DNA from: Betaproteobacteria bacterium
GTDB lineage: Bacteria; Pseudomonadota; Gammaproteobacteria; Burkholderiales; UBA6910
DNA length: 64,000 nt
Assembly (NCBI GenBank): GCA_016183615.1
Contig: JACPEG010000032.1
Location: 97,416-161,415, forward strand
Direction of reading: 5' to 3'
The notes under the pieces are model-generated. The model made no database searches, had not been told where the DNA came from, and saw only the letters and a list, made by a program, of their open reading frames with translations. This document shows, piece by piece, positions 1 through 7,242 of the stretch (position 1 is the first letter of the stretch; each line of letters opens with the position of its first letter). Made by a program: the position numbers and the translations under genes.

Positions 1-1
1 G

Positions 2-1030
2 GCGCTCTTCATCGCCTACGCAGGATTTCAGCTGGCGCTGGAAACCGGGGCCCAGAGCTTCGCGCTGCGGGCGGCGCTCGCCGGCGCCGCGGTATTCGTG
101 CCGCTCAATTTCCTGCTGCTCTCGCTCCTGCCCGAGTGCGGGGTTGCGCACCGGGGCAACCTGCGCTGGCTGCCGGCGATGGCGGCCCAGGCCTTGTTCA
201 CCGCCTGGGTCGCTTCGGCCGGGCGCACGGAATTTTCCGGAATGGCGTGGCAGGCGCTGCTCGACCACTGGCTGTTCGGGCGCGCGCCCACGCCCCACCT
301 CGCCTTCGCCCTCATGGCGGGCGCGCTGGGCGCGGCGGCGTTCAAGGCGGTGCGGCGCCGCTCGCCGGTGGACACGGGCATGGCCGGGGCGCTGCTGGCT
401 TTCCTCATCGCCTGCGAGGCGGCGGGATCGCCGGCGCTGTTCGGCCTGTTCCTGTCGGCGTCGGGGGCGATGCTTCTCGTCGCCGTGCTGCAGGAATCCC
501 ACCGCATGGCATTCCGCGACGAGCTCACGGGGCTGCCCAGCCGGCGCGCCCTCAACGAGCGGCTGCTTTCGCTCGGGCCCGGCTACACCATCGCCATGGT
601 GGACGTGGATCACTTCAAGCAGTTCAACGACACCCACGGCCACGACGTCGGCGACCAGGTGCTGAAGCTGGTGGGCGCCCGGCTTGCCGAGGTGAACGGC
701 GGCGGCCGGCCGTTCCGCTACGGCGGCGAGGAGTTCACGGTGCTGTTTCCCGACCGCTCGGTGAAGGAAGCGCTGCCGCATCTGGAGGAGCTGCGCAGCC
801 GGATCGAAAGCTACGCCATGGCAATTCGCGGCAAGGACCGGCCGCAGGAAAAGGAGTCCGGGGAGAGGCGGCGCCGGGCCGCGGACCCGGAGCGCACGGT
901 GTCGGTGACGGTGAGCATCGGAGCAGCCCAGCGCGGCGGAAGGCTCGACTCACCGGCAGAGGTGCTGCGGGCGGCGGACAAGGCGCTCTATCGCGCGAAG
1001 AACAAAGGCCGCAACCGGGTGAGCACTTGA
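2..1030 (+). CDS. Membrane-anchored GGDEF diguanylate cyclase (5' end outside window)
   Basis: The frame is open from base 2, so the N-terminus lies left of the window. The visible N-terminal part is a run of hydrophobic segments, consistent with a membrane sensor region. It is followed by a GGDEF domain with DELTGLPSRRAL, VDVDHFKQFND and the active-site variant GGEEF at 722-736. The family makes cyclic di-GMP from two GTP at the inner face of the membrane. No RxxD inhibitory site stands just before GGEEF, so product inhibition may be weak. The domain tail (SIGAAQ, ADKALYRAKNKGRN) is complete. The GTG at 98 is only an internal codon. The signal sensed cannot be read from this fragment. Confidence 0.85.
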   Translation, partial: ALFIAYAGFQLALETGAQSFALRAALAGAAVFVPLNFLLLSLLPECGVAHRGNLRWLPAMAAQALFTAWVASAGRTEFSGMAWQALLDHWLFGRAPTPHLAFALMAGALGAAAFKAVRRRSPVDTGMAGALLAFLIACEAAGSPALFGLFLSASGAMLLVAVLQESHRMAFRDELTGLPSRRALNERLLSLGPGYTIAMVDVDHFKQFNDTHGHDVGDQVLKLVGARLAEVNGGGRPFRYGGEEFTVLFPDRSVKEALPHLEELRSRIESYAMAIRGKDRPQEKESGERRRRAADPERTVSVTVSIGAAQRGGRLDSPAEVLRAADKALYRAKNKGRNRVST

Positions 1031-1073
1031 GAGCCTCCGCGGTCAGCAGAGGGCGCGGGGCGGTTCGCCCCGC

Positions 1074-1355
1074 CTACTTGTCCCGCCCCGCCTCGTAGAG
1101 CGCGGGCGTGATCCGGGCGCGGGCCAGGTATTCCCGCAAATGCTGGACGCCCTGCCGGTCGAGCTCGTTGCTGTGGTGGGGGCGGTGCAGGATGCCCTCC
1201 TGCCCGTTGAGCCGCACCCGCAGGCGCGCCCCGGAGAGGGGCTCGACCTCGGCGCCCAGGTGGCGCAGCAGCGACTCCACTTCCCGCCAGTGGATGTTGC
1301 TGCTCACCGGGTCGCGGAAGATGGCGCGAATCAGGTTCTCGTGCTTGTGGCTCAT
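1074..1355 (-). CDS. HicA/YcfA-like small protein without a HicB partner
   Basis: A 93-residue protein starting MSHKHENLIRAIF. It has the HicA-type layout: a short helix, the phrase DPVSSNIHWREVESLL, a GAEVEPLSGARLRVRLNG strand pair and an HRPH motif holding the histidine expected of this double-stranded RNA-binding-like fold. HicA toxins are mRNA interferases normally encoded beside a HicB antitoxin. No HicB-like gene lies on either side here: infA is upstream and the GGDEF gene converges from the left. It may be an orphan, or a domesticated member of the family. An upstream in-frame extension to 1412 exists, but homology and the compact fold favour the ATG at 1355. Confidence 0.65.
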   Translation of the reverse strand: MSHKHENLIRAIFRDPVSSNIHWREVESLLRHLGAEVEPLSGARLRVRLNGQEGILHRPHHSNELDRQGVQHLREYLARARITPALYEAGRDK

Positions 1356-1482
1356 GGGACGCCAGTTTGGGCGAGATGGGGCCCGGGGGTCAAGGCATCC
1401 GAACCCGGGCAATCGCCCTCCGCCAAGGGTGTTGCGCGACCGGTGGCGGCGAGGGTGGCGCCCCGGCGAAACGGGATTGCGC

Positions 1483-1755
1483 TCAGCGCCGGCGGAACGT
1501 GGGGCGGCGCGCGGCGGGGGCGCCGGCGGGCCGCTCGTCCAGGTGGCGGAAATTGATCCGCCCCTTGGTCAAATCGTAGGGCGAGATCTCCAGGGTCACG
1601 CGGTCGCCCGCCAGGATGCGGATGCGGTGCTTGCGCATCTTGCCGCCGGCGTAGGCGAGCACCATCGCGCCGTTGGCGAGCTCGACGCGGAACTGGGTGT
1701 TGGGCAGCACCTCCCGCACCAGGCCGTCCATTTCCACCAATTCTTCCTTGGCCAT
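1483..1755 (-). CDS. infA: Translation initiation factor IF-1
   Basis: A 90-residue protein beginning [13 protein letters not shown] with the complete IF-1 S1/OB fold: [28 protein letters not shown] and [15 protein letters not shown]-1 binds the 30S A site and works with IF-2 and IF-3 during initiation. The family core is about 72 residues. This copy carries a basic Ala/Pro/Arg tail of roughly 18 residues ([16 protein letters not shown]), a form seen in extra infA copies of betaproteobacteria. GAGGAA lies upstream of the ATG. The gene stands alone, with the HicA-like gene downstream on the same strand. Confidence 0.93.
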   Translation of the reverse strand: MAKEELVEMDGLVREVLPNTQFRVELANGAMVLAYAGGKMRKHRIRILAGDRVTLEISPYDLTKGRINFRHLDERPAGAPAARRPTFRRR

Positions 1756-2041
1756 GGGGGATTCCTCTCGGTTGGCAGCCGCACGCGGCCGCGGTGGACT
1801 TCGTCAGGGGACAAGGGGCGCGGGCCGCGCCCCTCGACGGGAACCCCGGCCGGGGGAGGCCCGGACCGGAGGCAAGGCCCGCAGTATGAGGCCTTGGGGC
1901 TGAAATACCAAGGAAAATCTGTCCGGGGCACCCGGCGGCTCTTGCCTTCCGCCGGGAATCGCTTTCATCATTGTCTCCGGTCCGCCGGCACACGCCGCCC
2001 GGCCGAGCGCGCGGAACGCCCCTTCCTCCAGGAGACCTGCC

Positions 2042-2788
2042 ATGCACGCGAATGACACGCTGAAACCCAGCCGCCGCAGATTGCTCCTCGCCGCCGGACT
2101 GGGACTCGCGCTCGCCGGCCTGCCGTTCCCGGCCCGCGTCGCGAAAGCCCAGAGCGCCAGCCTCAGGATCGGCATCATCGGCGCCGGCCGCATCGGCGGC
2201 ACCCTCGGCGAGCTGTGGACAAGAGCGGGCCACGAAGTGCTGCTCTCCTCGCGCCATCCCGAACAGCTCAAGGACTTGGCCCAGCGCCTGGGACCCAAGG
2301 CGCGGGCGGGAACCCCCAAGGAGGCGGCGGCCTTCGGCGAAGTGATCCTCATCGCCGTGCCCTACGGCGCGCTACCCCAGGTGGGTCGCGACTACGCCGC
2401 CGAGCTCAAGGGCAAGGTGGTGCTGGACACCGGAAACCCCTTCCCCTCCCGCGACGGCGACATGGCGAACGAGGCGCGCAGCAAGGGCACCGGCGTCGCC
2501 TCAGCGGAATTCCTTCCCGGCGTGCGCCTGGTGCGCGCCTTCAACACCATCCCCCACTACGCGCTGAAGAGCGAAGCCCACCGTAAGGGCGAGCGGGTGG
2601 CGGTGCCGCTGGCGGGCGACGATGCCGAGGCGCTACGGATCGCGTCGCGCCTGGTGCAGGAGGCCGGCTTCGAGCCGGTGGTGGTGGGGCCGCTCTCCCG
2701 CGCCAAGGAGTTCGACGCCGGAACCGCGGTGTTCGGCAAGGCGCTCACGGCGCAGGAGCTGCGGCGGGCGTTGGAGACAGGGTCCTGA
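2042..2788 (+). CDS. NADP-dependent F420-reductase-like oxidoreductase with export signal
   Basis: A 248-residue protein. After a Tat-like signal (twin arginines in PSRRRLLLAAG, then a hydrophobic stretch and ARVAKAQ) comes a Rossmann domain opening LRIGIIGAGRIGGTLG. Later segments LSSRHPEQL, VILIAVPYGAL and RAFNTIPHY fit the NADP-oxidoreductase/F420-dependent reductase family, which recognises NADP through the arginine after the second strand. The signal is unusual because these enzymes are normally cytoplasmic, and a periplasmic NADP enzyme would need its cofactor loaded before export. AGGAG precedes the ATG at proper spacing. No operon partners: NERD lies downstream on the other strand. 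Substrate unknown. Confidence 0.75.
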   Translation: MHANDTLKPSRRRLLLAAGLGLALAGLPFPARVAKAQSASLRIGIIGAGRIGGTLGELWTRAGHEVLLSSRHPEQLKDLAQRLGPKARAGTPKEAAAFGEVILIAVPYGALPQVGRDYAAELKGKVVLDTGNPFPSRDGDMANEARSKGTGVASAEFLPGVRLVRAFNTIPHYALKSEAHRKGERVAVPLAGDDAEALRIASRLVQEAGFEPVVVGPLSRAKEFDAGTAVFGKALTAQELRRALETGS

Positions 2789-2866
2789 GTCGAGGGGCGC
2801 GATTAGGCGGGCGGGAGATGCGACGGTCCTGCTGAAAGAAAAAACGGCACCAATGCATTTTTTCGG

Positions 2867-3646
2867 CTACCTATTTTTCTCGTCGCACCCTCGAATAAAC
2901 CGGGACAGATGAAAGCTCGCGAGTTGCACATCTTCCGGCTCAAGAACCTTTGCTTCGTGATCGAGAAACGCGGGGAGCGCTTTGGGGTTCAGCACCCACA
3001 ACTCCCGCTTCAGGCCATGTGGTTCGTCGACATACCATCCGGGAAAAAGCACAACGGGCCATATGCGAAACCGCCGCCCGGTACTGTCCGCCAAGAGATC
3101 ACCCAGCCACCGGGCCTGTGCCTTGGCCTGGACCAGCGGATCGCGGTCCGGCTCCAGTCCGTTAATCAGCAGCCGCTCCCCATCGAAGAACACTTTTGCT
3201 TCGCCGCGAGCCGGTTTGCTCAGCGTCTTGGTTTCGATTGTGAAAACGCCTGCGGGTCCCACCAGCACGTGATCAAGATTGAATCCTTCCCCGGCGACGT
3301 CATGGAACACGCGATAGCCGCGCTCCCGCAGCGATTCGAGGAACTGCCCGACGATCTTTTCGCCATGGCTGGCCTGCCGGAGTGCACGAAGCTTCGGCCA
3401 CGCGCGCCGGACCTTATAGATCGCGTAGCCCAATCCACCAACTGCGAACAAGGAGAACAAGATTGGTCGAGGTGGACTTGGGACGAAATACCGCCACCAT
3501 TCGATTGCCGCGAGCAGCAATAGCATGAGAGCCATTGCCGATGGGGTTAGAAGTTCATCGTAGGCCAAATCGAGCCGCTGCTCGTCAAGCGACTGCCCGG
3601 GATTGCGCAGTGGGTTCGCCTTAAGCGGCGAGCGTTTTTTCTCCAT
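2867..3646 (-). CDS. Membrane-anchored NERD-domain protein
   Basis: A 259-residue protein. Two hydrophobic segments (AMALMLLLLAAIEWWRYF, then PILFSLFAVGGLGYAIY) come first, followed by a NERD domain: GEKIVGQFLESLRERGYRVFHDV, NLDHVLVGPAGVFTIETKT and the later LVQAKAQARWL. NERD is a nuclease-related fold of the PD-(D/E)xK type, and the D...ExK pattern is visible in NLDHVLVGPAGVFTIETK. The start codon shares its A with the hsdM stop (TAATG at 3644-3648), so translation is probably coupled to hsdM and the gene belongs to the restriction-modification operon. A membrane-bound nuclease tied to a methyltransferase is suggestive of defence, but no substrate can be read from sequence. Confidence 0.8.
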   Translation of the reverse strand: MEKKRSPLKANPLRNPGQSLDEQRLDLAYDELLTPSAMALMLLLLAAIEWWRYFVPSPPRPILFSLFAVGGLGYAIYKVRRAWPKLRALRQASHGEKIVGQFLESLRERGYRVFHDVAGEGFNLDHVLVGPAGVFTIETKTLSKPARGEAKVFFDGERLLINGLEPDRDPLVQAKAQARWLGDLLADSTGRRFRIWPVVLFPGWYVDEPHGLKRELWVLNPKALPAFLDHEAKVLEPEDVQLASFHLSRFIRGCDEKNR

Positions 3647-5196
3647 TACTTTCCTCCCTCTTTGGCATTCCGTTCTCCCAGATCCGCCGCAATCTCACGG
3701 AACTGCTCCAGCGCCGCCTCCAGGTCCTCCACGATCTCCTGGGCGATCACGTCGGGCGGGGGAAGGTTGTCGCTGTCGGCGAGCGATTCGTCCTTGAGCC
3801 AGAAGATGTCGAGGCTCGCCTTGTCGCGGGCGATGAGCTCCTCATAGTCGTACGCCCGCCAGCGGCCCTGCAAACCCACCTCCCTCGCCCCGCTTGCGGG
3901 GAGAGGGCTGGGGTGAGGGGCGTCCTTGTCGGACCACGTGGCTTTCCGCTCGTGGCGGTTCTTCGGGTTGTAGCAAGCGACGAATTCGTCCAGGTCCGCG
4001 CGCTTGAGGAAGTTGGTCTTCAGCGTGAAGTGCTTGTTGGTGCGCAGGTCGTAGATCCAGAGTTTCTTGGTCCACGGCGTCTCTGAGGCAGGCTTCTTGT
4101 CGAAAAAGAGCACGTTCGCCTTCACGCCCTGCGCGTAGAACAGGCCCGTGGGCAGGCGCAGAAGCGTGTGCACGTCGCAGTCGGCCAGGAGCTTCCTGCG
4201 GATGGTCTCGCCCGCGCCGCCTTCGAACAGCACATTGTCCGGCACCACCACCGCCGCGCGGCCGTTCACCTTGAGCAGCGTCTTGATGTGCTGCACGAAA
4301 TTGAGCTGCTTGTTCGAGGTGGTGGCCCAGAAATCGTCGCGCTCGTAGGTCTCCTTCTCCTTCGACGCCTCGCCATTCTCGCCGACCACGGTGAAGCTCG
4401 ACTTCTTCCCGAACGGCGGATTGGTCAGCACGACTTCGAAGTGCTCGCCCGGATCGGCCTTGAGCGAGTCGTTGACCTCGATCGGCTCGCCCTCCAGCCC
4501 GCCGATGCCGTGCAGCATCAGGTTCATCGCGCACAGGCGCGCGACGCCCTGCACCAGTTCCACGCCCTTGAAAGCGTCTTCCTTCAACCGGCGCTTCTGA
4601 TCCTTGGTGAGGTTGGGGTTGTTCGCGACGACATAGTCGTGCGCGGCAAGCAGAAACCCGCCCGTGCCGCAGGCCGGGTCGGAGACTCGCTCGCCGGGCT
4701 GCGGCGCCACCGCCTCCACGATCGCCTGGATGAGCGGCCGCGGCGTGAAGTACTGCCCCGCGCCCGACTTCGTGTCCTGGGCGTTCTTCTCCAGCAGGCC
4801 CTCGTAGGCGTCGCCCTTCACGTCCGCACCCATCGCGGACCAGTTCTCCTTGTCGATCAAATCGACGATCAGCCGCCGCAGTTTCGCCGGATCCTGGAAC
4901 TTGTTCTGCGCTTTGCCGAAGATCAGGCCGAGCAGCCCCTTCGCCGCCCCGAGCTTCTCCAGCGTGTGGCGGTAGTGATCGAACAACTCGTCGCCGTCGC
5001 GCTTGAACAGGCTCGGCCAGTCGTACCCGGCTGGGATCGGGCTCTTCTGGTTGTACGGCGCCCGGGCGCGCTCGTCGGCCATCTTGAGGAACAGCAGGTA
5101 GGTGAGCTGCTCGACGTAGTCGCCATACGACATGCCGTCATCACGAAGCACATTGCAGTAGTTCCAGAGCTTTTGGACGATGGTGGAGGAGTTCAT
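3646..5196 (-). CDS. hsdM: Type I restriction-modification methyltransferase subunit HsdM
   Basis: A 516-residue protein opening MNSSTIVQKLWNYCNVL, an HsdM_N domain (LLFLKMADER), then the N6-adenine methyltransferase fold. The AdoMet motif DPACGTGGFL and catalytic NPPFG are intact. HsdM methylates adenines in the DNA site chosen by HsdS and is needed for both modification and cleavage. An insertion near residues 425-439 (PHPSPLPASGAREVGLQG) is a palindromic repeat read in frame. It lies in a variable stretch between YNPKNRHERKATWS and GRWRAYDYEEL. The start overlaps the nucleotidyltransferase stop (ATGA) and its own stop overlaps NERD, so four genes form one coupled operon. hsdS and hsdR lie upstream, separated by fragments. 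Confidence 0.93.
   Translation of the reverse strand: MNSSTIVQKLWNYCNVLRDDGMSYGDYVEQLTYLLFLKMADERARAPYNQKSPIPAGYDWPSLFKRDGDELFDHYRHTLEKLGAAKGLLGLIFGKAQNKFQDPAKLRRLIVDLIDKENWSAMGADVKGDAYEGLLEKNAQDTKSGAGQYFTPRPLIQAIVEAVAPQPGERVSDPACGTGGFLLAAHDYVVANNPNLTKDQKRRLKEDAFKGVELVQGVARLCAMNLMLHGIGGLEGEPIEVNDSLKADPGEHFEVVLTNPPFGKKSSFTVVGENGEASKEKETYERDDFWATTSNKQLNFVQHIKTLLKVNGRAAVVVPDNVLFEGGAGETIRRKLLADCDVHTLLRLPTGLFYAQGVKANVLFFDKKPASETPWTKKLWIYDLRTNKHFTLKTNFLKRADLDEFVACYNPKNRHERKATWSDKDAPHPSPLPASGAREVGLQGRWRAYDYEELIARDKASLDIFWLKDESLADSDNLPPPDVIAQEIVEDLEAALEQFREIAADLGERNAKEGGK
3880..3920. repeat. GC-rich palindromic element inserted in frame in hsdM
   Basis: The stretch has the form CCTCnCCCC-GC-TTGC-GGGGAGAGGG-CTGGGGTGAGGGG, a palindrome with short arms around a GCTTGC centre. 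The same CCTCTCCC/GGGAGAGG motif recurs at 10650-10739, 11241-11285, 12931-12972, 15511-15551, 15591-15617 and 61145-61185. Here it is translated as part of HsdM without breaking the frame. Confidence 0.75.
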
Positions 5197-5900
5197 CGCG
5201 TGGCGAACCCTGCCAGTCGGGCAAGCTTTGCCTCGAGTTCGGGAAGTCGTGCCTGGCTCGCTTCGTCGCCCGGCAGGTGTCCCGGAAGGTAACTCGCGAA
5301 CTTGGGCGTTGCCAACAGCTTGGCAACCATGTCTCCGACGAAGCTTGCCACCTCCGCATCAGCGTCTTCGAATTCCGCGAGCAGCTCCTCGCGACCGTCT
5401 ATGACCGCGAGCGCGTCGCCAAGATCGTGGCTCATCAGGACGTCGTCGTTGCCCCGATCGAGAAACGCCTCGAGCTTGGTCGCGACGAACAGCGGCGCCC
5501 GGATGAGCCGGATCTGCGCACCGCTCGGCAACGCGGCCCTGCGCGCCGTCCTGACCACCAGCGGATACCATCGGTTGGCGAAACCGAGAATCCCCTTGTC
5601 GGTCGGCATGAGATCGAGAACGGCTTCCCCAGCCCGCCAACGGCAAATCGGCGCTCCCTCCCGCAGGTCGCGCTGGAATCCCGCAGCCGCCACCTCCTTC
5701 TCGAGCCTGTAGTAGTCGGCGAGCGTCGCGACTTCCACGACCACGTCCACGTCTTCAGTGACGCGGATCGCAGGCAGCGCGGGATCGGTGATGAGCAGCC
5801 CGGCCGCGCAACCGCCGACGAACACCACGCGCTCGCGCAGCGTGCCGAGCCGGGCGGCGACAATCTCGACCATCGCGACGTTTGGATCGTTCGGGTTCAT
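5193..5900 (-). CDS. Nucleotidyltransferase-fold protein (DUF6036/AbiEii-like)
   Basis: A 235-residue protein. The N-terminal half shows a minimal nucleotidyltransferase pattern: VVFVGGCAAGLL (the GG turn) followed by RVTEDVDVVVEV (the DxD metal-binding pair). A later RLIRAPLFVATKLEAFLDRG matches the lysine-containing helix found in DUF6036 and AbiEii-type proteins. Such proteins are often toxins paired with a DNA-binding antitoxin, which fits the winged-helix gene just upstream. The ATG at 5900 overlaps that gene's stop (ATGA), and its own stop overlaps the hsdM start (ATGA at 5193-5196). The placement puts hsdM under the same promoter as a toxin-antitoxin-like pair. Toxicity is inferred from the family and arrangement only. 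Confidence 0.7.
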   Translation of the reverse strand: MNPNDPNVAMVEIVAARLGTLRERVVFVGGCAAGLLITDPALPAIRVTEDVDVVVEVATLADYYRLEKEVAAAGFQRDLREGAPICRWRAGEAVLDLMPTDKGILGFANRWYPLVVRTARRAALPSGAQIRLIRAPLFVATKLEAFLDRGNDDVLMSHDLGDALAVIDGREELLAEFEDADAEVASFVGDMVAKLLATPKFASYLPGHLPGDEASQARLPELEAKLARLAGFATR

Positions 5901-6442
5901 TCCAGGCGCTCGGCCAGCAGATCGCTCGCCATCTTGCGCTCGCGCGCCGCACCCGCGCGTAATGCGTCGAACAGCGCGAGCAGTTCGTAGAGCGCCGCGT
6001 TCTTCGTCGCGGCCCCCGGAACGCTCGGATATAGCGGGTACAGCGCGACGCCACGAACGGGTCCCTTCGGATGCGGCCATACCGGCGGCGGCTCCGCGGC
6101 CGGCTGGGCAACAAGGTCACGAAGCGGAGCGGCGGCGTACGCCGTCGGAAATCCGCGCGTCGCTTCCCCGCGCACGGCAGGAAAGGCGTAGGCCGCGCCG
6201 TGGAGCGCGAAATGCCGGAGCGCCTCGCGCAGCAGCGCCGGCGGGCGCGACCGGTCCTTGCGCACGAGCTGCGCCGCGTGCGCGCGCTCGAGCGCCGCGT
6301 GCACCTCGGAGGCGGTCATTCCCAGCTCCGCAGCGAGTTCCGCATAACTCGGCACGCGTTCTTTCGCTAGCGAAAGGCGCAGAAGAACCACGAGGTCCTG
6401 CGGCTTCAGGGCGATTTGAGGATTTTTTCGCGACCGGTACAT
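5897..6442 (-). CDS. Winged-helix DNA-binding protein, probable autorepressor/antitoxin
   Basis: A 181-residue protein with an N-terminal helix-turn-helix: LKPQDLVVLLRLSLAKERVPSYAELAAELGMTASEVHAALERAHAAQLV. The rest (ALRHFALHGAAYAFPAVRG, TRGFPTAYAAAPL) is not recognised beyond resembling regulators that accompany nucleotidyltransferase genes. The stop overlaps the nucleotidyltransferase start (ATGA). GAGG lies just upstream of the ATG. A perfect 24-bp palindrome begins 9 bases upstream of the start codon and overlaps the promoter, the natural place for autoregulation. By analogy with AbiE, where the winged-helix partner binds inverted repeats and neutralises a nucleotidyltransferase, this is probably the antitoxin and repressor of the wHTH-nucleotidyltransferase-hsdM-NERD operon. 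Confidence 0.7.
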   Translation of the reverse strand: MYRSRKNPQIALKPQDLVVLLRLSLAKERVPSYAELAAELGMTASEVHAALERAHAAQLVRKDRSRPPALLREALRHFALHGAAYAFPAVRGEATRGFPTAYAAAPLRDLVAQPAAEPPPVWPHPKGPVRGVALYPLYPSVPGAATKNAALYELLALFDALRAGAARERKMASDLLAERLE

Positions 6443-6450
6443 GGGGCCTC

Positions 6451-6503
6451 ATTCGCTATTTGCAAATAGCGAATATAGTCCAAAGTGCATTGTTTTACAA
6501 TGC
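6451..6503 (-). promoter_or_regulatory. Promoter and 24-bp palindromic operator of the wHTH-hsdM-NERD operon
   Basis: On the minus strand a sigma70-like promoter reads TTGTAA (6500-6495), 17-bp spacer, TATATT (6477-6472). A perfect palindrome with 12-base arms ATTCGCTATTTG/CAAATAGCGAAT fills 6451-6474. It covers the expected start site near 6465 and touches the -10 box. A second inverted repeat, GCATTGT-AAA-ACAATGC, lies at 6487-6503 over the -35. The stretch is AT-rich in a GC-rich region. Repressor binding here would block transcription of the whole operon. Confidence 0.75.
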
Positions 6504-6593
6504 TAACGTCTCGCAGTGTGAGCCGGGGTTGCACGCAAGCACCTGCGTGCTCGCGTGCCGGCGAACGGGCGACGCTCTATCCGAGCCGTGGGC

Positions 6594-6639
6594 CGTTACA
6601 GTAGTTCCAGAGTTTTTGGACAATAGTGCTCGTGTTCAT
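6594..6639 (-). pseudogene. Stub of a second hsdM (first ~15 codons)
   Basis: Read on the minus strand from ATG at 6639, the translation MNTSTIVQKLWNYCN matches the first residues of the intact HsdM (MNSSTIVQKLWNYCN). The DNA differs from the intact copy at several positions, so it is a diverged allele rather than a fresh duplication. After codon 15 the similarity stops abruptly at GGCCCACGG. Confidence 0.75.
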
Positions 6640-6693
6640 CAATTCGGTTTCCTGTCTGGGGCCTGAAATAAGCCGTCGGCGTATACCTATTGC

Positions 6694-6891
6694 ATGAAGC
6701 TTTCCAAGTCAAACCGTTTTCTGCGCTCCTCCGCCCAAGCTCGAACCGGCCTCTGGGTGTCGGCGAAGACATCCTCTGCCGTTGAAGGCATCCGCAAGCC
6801 GTTTGACGTGAATGCCAGTGAGCTGCAGCCGGCCGACACCAAGGCGCTCATCGCATACTGGAAGCGGCGCGCTTCCGGGTCTCCTCGATAA
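6694..6891 (+). CDS. Small protein with SSAVEG motif, possible Fic-type antitoxin
   Basis: A 65-residue basic protein, MKLSKSNRFLRSSAQ..., with the central phrase TSSAVEGIRKPF and a C-terminal ALIAYWKRRA. The S-x-x-x-E-G pattern is the inhibitory motif of Fic antitoxins and self-inhibited Fic enzymes. A decayed Fic-like tail lies on the opposite strand and overlaps its 3' end, so the context agrees. No convincing ribosome-binding site is visible. It could still be a spurious reading frame in a region of fragments, or the survivor of a broken toxin-antitoxin pair. Confidence 0.4.
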   Translation: MKLSKSNRFLRSSAQARTGLWVSAKTSSAVEGIRKPFDVNASELQPADTKALIAYWKRRASGSPR

Positions 6892-7050
6892 CCCGTTCGA
6901 ACACCTTTGCAAGCAGCCGGTAATCGCACCCCAGGGCGGCGTGGATGCCGGCAAAGTAGCGCTTCTTACCGCGTCACTCCAGCGGCGAGAAATCCTGTGG
7001 CGGCAGTCCGGCCTGCAAACCCATCAGTAGCGCCAGCAAGCACGCCAGAG
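6848..7050 (-). pseudogene. Decayed C-terminal fragment of a Fic-family protein
   Basis: On the minus strand the frame reads LACLLALLMGLQAGLPPQDF-SPLE, an in-frame TGA at 6976-6974, then RGKKRYFAGIHAALG and VFERVIEETRKRA before a stop at 6850-6848. This resembles the C-terminal tail of Fic proteins after their catalytic domain, with one nonsense codon. Upstream the similarity ends. In another frame, 7085-7030 begins LSHYDLFIGVDYSG, which looks like the start of an unrelated conserved protein, so two gene ends appear to be fused here. Family assignment is from memory of the motif style and is tentative. Confidence 0.45.
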
Positions 7051-7242
7051 TAGTCGACGCCGATGAAGAGGTCGTAATGGCTCAAATCCGCCGCGCGACT
7101 TCAGTGCCTCGCGCCAATCCGGCGCAAGCAGGGTCCAATCCCCATATTCGTTTCAGCGCAAGACATTGCGCTCACAACAAATCGACCCCGGTCCAAGAAT
7201 TACGGGAAAGTTACTCCGATCCGCAATGCACTGAACAGCTAA

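Noticed and set aside
6812..7030. A plus-strand 72-codon frame opposite the Fic-like remnant.
   Set aside because: The minus-strand translation looks like a decayed known family, and the plus-strand frame has no motif or ribosome-binding site.
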